NCBI GenBank assembly: GCA_002897115.2
Contig: BCIH01000003.1
Location: 1,237,561-1,301,560 of the forward strand
Direction: 5' to 3'
Length of the DNA: 64,000 bases
Origin: Prototheca cutis
Taxonomy: Eukaryota > Chlorophyta > Trebouxiophyceae > Chlorellales > Chlorellaceae
Shown here: positions 61,122-64,000 of the stretch, piece after piece
Position numbering within the stretch: position 1 is the stretch's first letter
Layout of the letters: each line of letters starts with the position of its first letter
Program-made: the position numbers and the translations under genes
The notes under the pieces: model-generated
What the model was told of the DNA's origin: nothing
Seen by the model: only the letters and a program-made list of their open reading frames with translations
Databases searched by the model: none

Positions 61122-61882
61122 TTGCATCGCATGTTGCGGACCGCGGTTCAGACAAGATGGTTTTCTTCGGCCTTGGAGGAGCAGGGTCTTCCTGTCGCCA
61201 GATCGAGGTCCGGAACGGGGGTGCCCCAACAGCTGTGGGAGGATGCCTTTCGAAAAGTGAAAATCCACGCGGGGAGAATTCACCTGTTTTTCCCCTCCGA
61301 AACATTTCGCAATGGCTGGCCTTGTCAAATGATCTGACATGGAGAGAAGACTGATGGGATGAAATAATACACTGCATTGATTCCGTTCCTGTATTTACTG
61401 CGGAAGCGCATATGCATGCGCCTGACTCGCGTTTCATCGAGACTGACACCCTCTGCGGAACCTCTGGGTCTTGGAAAGTGACCTGTGAGCGGTGGGCGGT
61501 TCGTTCGGCGCTCTTGAATCACCGTTCTAAGGCACCACATAAATATAAGAACCCTTGAAGGCTCACGGTCACGCGTGGCTGAGATATTGCGGCGCCAGGA
61601 GACAGGGCATTGCGGGTGGCGTCTCTTGTCTGGCCAGCAGTGCAAAAGCGGGAGAGAGCTACGCTGGATGAGTGGCATGCCCTCGTCCCTGCCCTACAAC
61701 CCTAAGACCTCTGCAGAGAAGGCCTGAAACGTGTGCTTAGAGGTAGGCCAGGCTGCGATGAGCTCACGCGAGCTGGGCCGCATGCGGATGGTCATCATCA
61801 TTGTCGGCCACCATGCTGTCCGAATGTCCCAAAAGGTTGCATCGTTCCTTTGAATACCCACTGCTGTGCAGAGCTGGGTCCC
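61122..61882. promoter_or_regulatory. 5' region between divergent EF-hand/TPR and ERCC1 genes
   Basis: 761 bp. A short plus-strand ORF at 61669 (MSGMPSSLPYNPKTSAEKA) precedes ERCC1 and may be an upstream ORF in its 5' leader. No other feature seen. Confidence 0.4.
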
Positions 61883-62569
61883 ATGGCATCGGGGTCAAGA
61901 GCACTGGGCTCAGAATCGGGCTCCACATCCTCTGCCGGGAGCCAGGTGTGCGTTTGCATGTTGCCAGGGGGAGGAGGAGGGGGGCTTCAATGTGCCCATG
62001 ACATCGCCGAATGGGAGACATGACTGGGTTCAGTGACCATCAGATGACTCGTGCTGCTCACAGCTGTTACATGTATCGCATAGCCTAGCTCAGATAACGC
62101 AGCCCCCTTGCCGGACACCACCATCAGCAGCAGCAGCTGAGCGAGGCGCAGCTGCTGGCGGCGTACCCGCATGCGGTGCTGGTCAGTCGGCGGCAGGAGG
62201 GCAACCCTGTGCTGCGCCTGCTGCGCAACGTTCGGTGGCAGTTTGGTGACATTGTCCCCGACTACCTGGCGGGCCAGCACACGGCCATCCTGTTCCTGAG
62301 CCTGCGCTTCCATCTGCTCAAGCCCGACTACATCTACGGCCGCATCAAGGCGCTCCAGCGAGCCTACCGCTCCCGAATCCTGCTGTGCCATGTCGATACC
62401 GAAGACGCCGTCGCCCCGCTGCAAGAGGTTGCGTGACTTGGAGGTTTTTGAGGGCGTTGGAAGGGGCAAATGGGACTGTCCGGGCACAGCAGCCTTTGGG
62501 GTTTGGCACCCTAGGCTCGGGATTCTGATCACGCTGTCATTTATCACCATAAGCACGCGCGTGTGCGCG

Positions 62570-62600
<31 letters not shown>

Positions 62601-63583
62601 ATCTGCACCTGAAGGTCACAAAAGCAGCGATAGGGCTGGAGTGCACGTTGGTGTGCGCATTCTCTATCCAGGAGTGCGCGAGGTACATCGAAACATTCAA
62701 AAGGTCCGCAGTATGGAAAGAGGGGGGATGGCATCTAGGTGAGAAGACTCAACCGGGGCTGAAGTCCAGCCCGCACTCCCTTGCACAGGCATTCCAGCCC
62801 AACATCTTCACTCCCCCTCCCCTCCCCTTCACCGCCAGCTACGAGAACAAGCCAGCGGACAGTCTCCAAAAATCGGTGGGGTCGGATTATGTGTCCGTGG
62901 CCAACGCTGCGCTGACCACGCTGCGGGGCATCAACAAGACGGATGTCAAGACCCTCGGTGACAGGTGACCCGCCCAGTCCTGGACGGGCACATGCATGCG
63001 TGGATGCTGACTGGGTCTGGGTGAAACAAATCGAGCACGTGCAACCGGAGACTGATGACATCCCCCAAAATTCCCAGAACCAAAACTCACCTCGTCCAGG
63101 TTTGGGTCGATGGCGGCTCTGTTTGGTGCTTCCGAGGAGGAGCTGGCGCTGTGCCCCGGACTGGGGCCCACCAAAGTTAAACGGCTGTTTGCAGCGTACG
63201 AGGGGCGCGGAGGGGGGCCATGCATTCTGCGAGTACCATATGCCCGAGACGCAGCATATCTCTATTGCTCCTACAGCCAGCCGGTTCCCGCATCACTCCT
63301 CGCTCGCAGGTTCCACGAGCCGTTCAGGACCGAGCCTGGGGCAGCGCCCGCGAGCCGCCAACAGCAGGGAGAGGGGATTAACGAGGGATGCAGTGCAGAA
63401 CCCTTCAACGGGTCAGGAGCCCCGCGCGTGTCAGAGTCTGATCGCATGCCAGAACAAGCCACTGCACCGGAGCCCACAGCAAGGTCAGGCGAGCAAAGCG
63501 GGGCACTGGGGTCTCGCCAGGACAACACACCATCTCCCTTGGACTTTGATGACTATGACGATCTCGAGGACGATTTTTTGTAA
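61883..63583 (+). CDS. ERCC1: DNA excision repair protein ERCC1 (Rad10/Swi10)
   Basis: Non-catalytic partner of the XPF nuclease in nucleotide-excision and crosslink repair. Exon 1 (61883-61945) encodes MASGSRALGSESGSTSSAGS. Exon 2 gives the central domain: AVLVSRRQEGNPVLRLLRNV, RWQFGDIVPDYLAGQHTAIL, FLSLRFHLLKPDYIYGRIKA. Exon 3 reads KAAIGLECTLVCAFSIQECA then RYIETFK. Exon 4 has SYENKPADSL and TTLRGINKTDVKTLGDR. Exon 5 carries the helix-hairpin-helix ELALCPGLGPTKVKRLFAA, whose GTACGAG donor (about 63198) and the CTCGCAG acceptor (about 63309) restore LFAAFHEPF, the XPF-binding end. An acidic tail ends DFDDYDDLEDDFL. All joins keep phase, so the gene appears intact. Confidence 0.93.
62552..62602. 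repeat. (CG)n/(CA)n alternating tract in ERCC1 intron 2
   Basis: About 50 bp of alternating purine and pyrimidine, (GC)n then (AC)n, between exons 2 and 3. The composition resembles the tract in the NOC1 intron. Confidence 0.9.
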
Positions 63584-64000
63584 TATTTGAACTTGCTGCC
63601 GCGTCCTCTACATCGTCGAGAATGTCCCGTGGTTGCAGCGTTGAGTGGCCTGGCCCCAGTAGGGCCTCGTCATGAGTCCGCTCCGCTCCTGCAATGACCG
63701 ACACCGCATGCATGCTGCACGACAGAGACCGATTGCCGGTCTCATCGAGACAAAGTCCCAAACTCAACACGTCTATGAACACAATACGAGTATATACGTG
63801 TTTTGGCTAGAGTACATGACGCTCTTTGGCGTCATGATACGCGGCTAAGCCGGGGTGCCGGTGTGGCTCGGGCTCTAAAGCGGTCGCAACGCCGGGACTA
63901 AACATGGCCCCCCATGCAAACACTCCATACTCTTCTAATAATAAAAGAAAGAATATGAAGCAGAAGAATGGGCACAAACAGGGTGCACAGAGACTCCCTC
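63584..64000. other. 3' flank of ERCC1 to window end
   Basis: No gene recognised. An 8-bp perfect stem with a 6-nt loop (CATGACGC and GCGTCATG) lies at 63815-63836, and an A/T-rich patch at 63936-63960. Confidence 0.4.

Overview
The window looks like nuclear DNA of a GC-rich unicellular green alga, probably a Chlorella-like trebouxiophyte. The evidence is short GT-AG introns in almost every gene, plant-type homologues (a plastid bL27 precursor, a plastid DUF1350 protein, a plant-type calcium-binding TPR protein, a plastid-type MATE carrier), dense packing, and Ala/Gly/Pro-rich low-complexity proteins. The species assignment is inference. There are two runs of N (930 and 50 bases) and scattered single ambiguous bases. 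Layout, left to right: a truncated TPR gene of the Acl4/UPF0661 type (-); NOC1/CEBPZ ribosome-biogenesis factor (-) divergent from a PAQR receptor (+); a Fanzor-type (eukaryotic TnpB) RNA-guided-nuclease gene (-) with a strongly structured 3' flank, cut by the large gap; plastid bL27 (-); mobile-element copy A; condensin CAP-H (+) converging on LENG1 (-); cyclase-associated protein CAP (+) converging on proteasome alpha-1 (-); mobile-element copy B, inverted relative to A; a codanin-1 homologue (-); a MATE carrier (-); mitochondrial intermediate peptidase (-) divergent from a CNNM/DUF21 membrane protein (+); a HAD hydrolase (+); an unrecognised multi-exon gene (-); a CPA1 Na+/H+ antiporter (-) divergent from a DUF1350 protein (+); an EF-hand/TPR protein (-) divergent from ERCC1 (+). 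The ordinary genes are housekeeping genes with no common pathway. Several sit head to head with short shared 5' regions (304 to 375 bp in three cases). The accessory content is the point of interest. One locus (8596-10171) encodes a Fanzor catalytic core (TDG-like motif, RuvC-I, RuvC-II Glu, zinc finger, RuvC-III Asp) followed by a hairpin-rich segment in the place expected for its guide RNA. Separately, two roughly 1.9-kb decayed elements (12195-14114 and 25289-27165, inverted) carry a C-terminal TnpB/Fanzor zinc-finger/RuvC-III motif on one strand and a conserved unidentified ORF on the other. They bracket four intact genes. Exon borders were read by eye from splice consensus and reading frame; those stated to the base are the ones I could join in frame.
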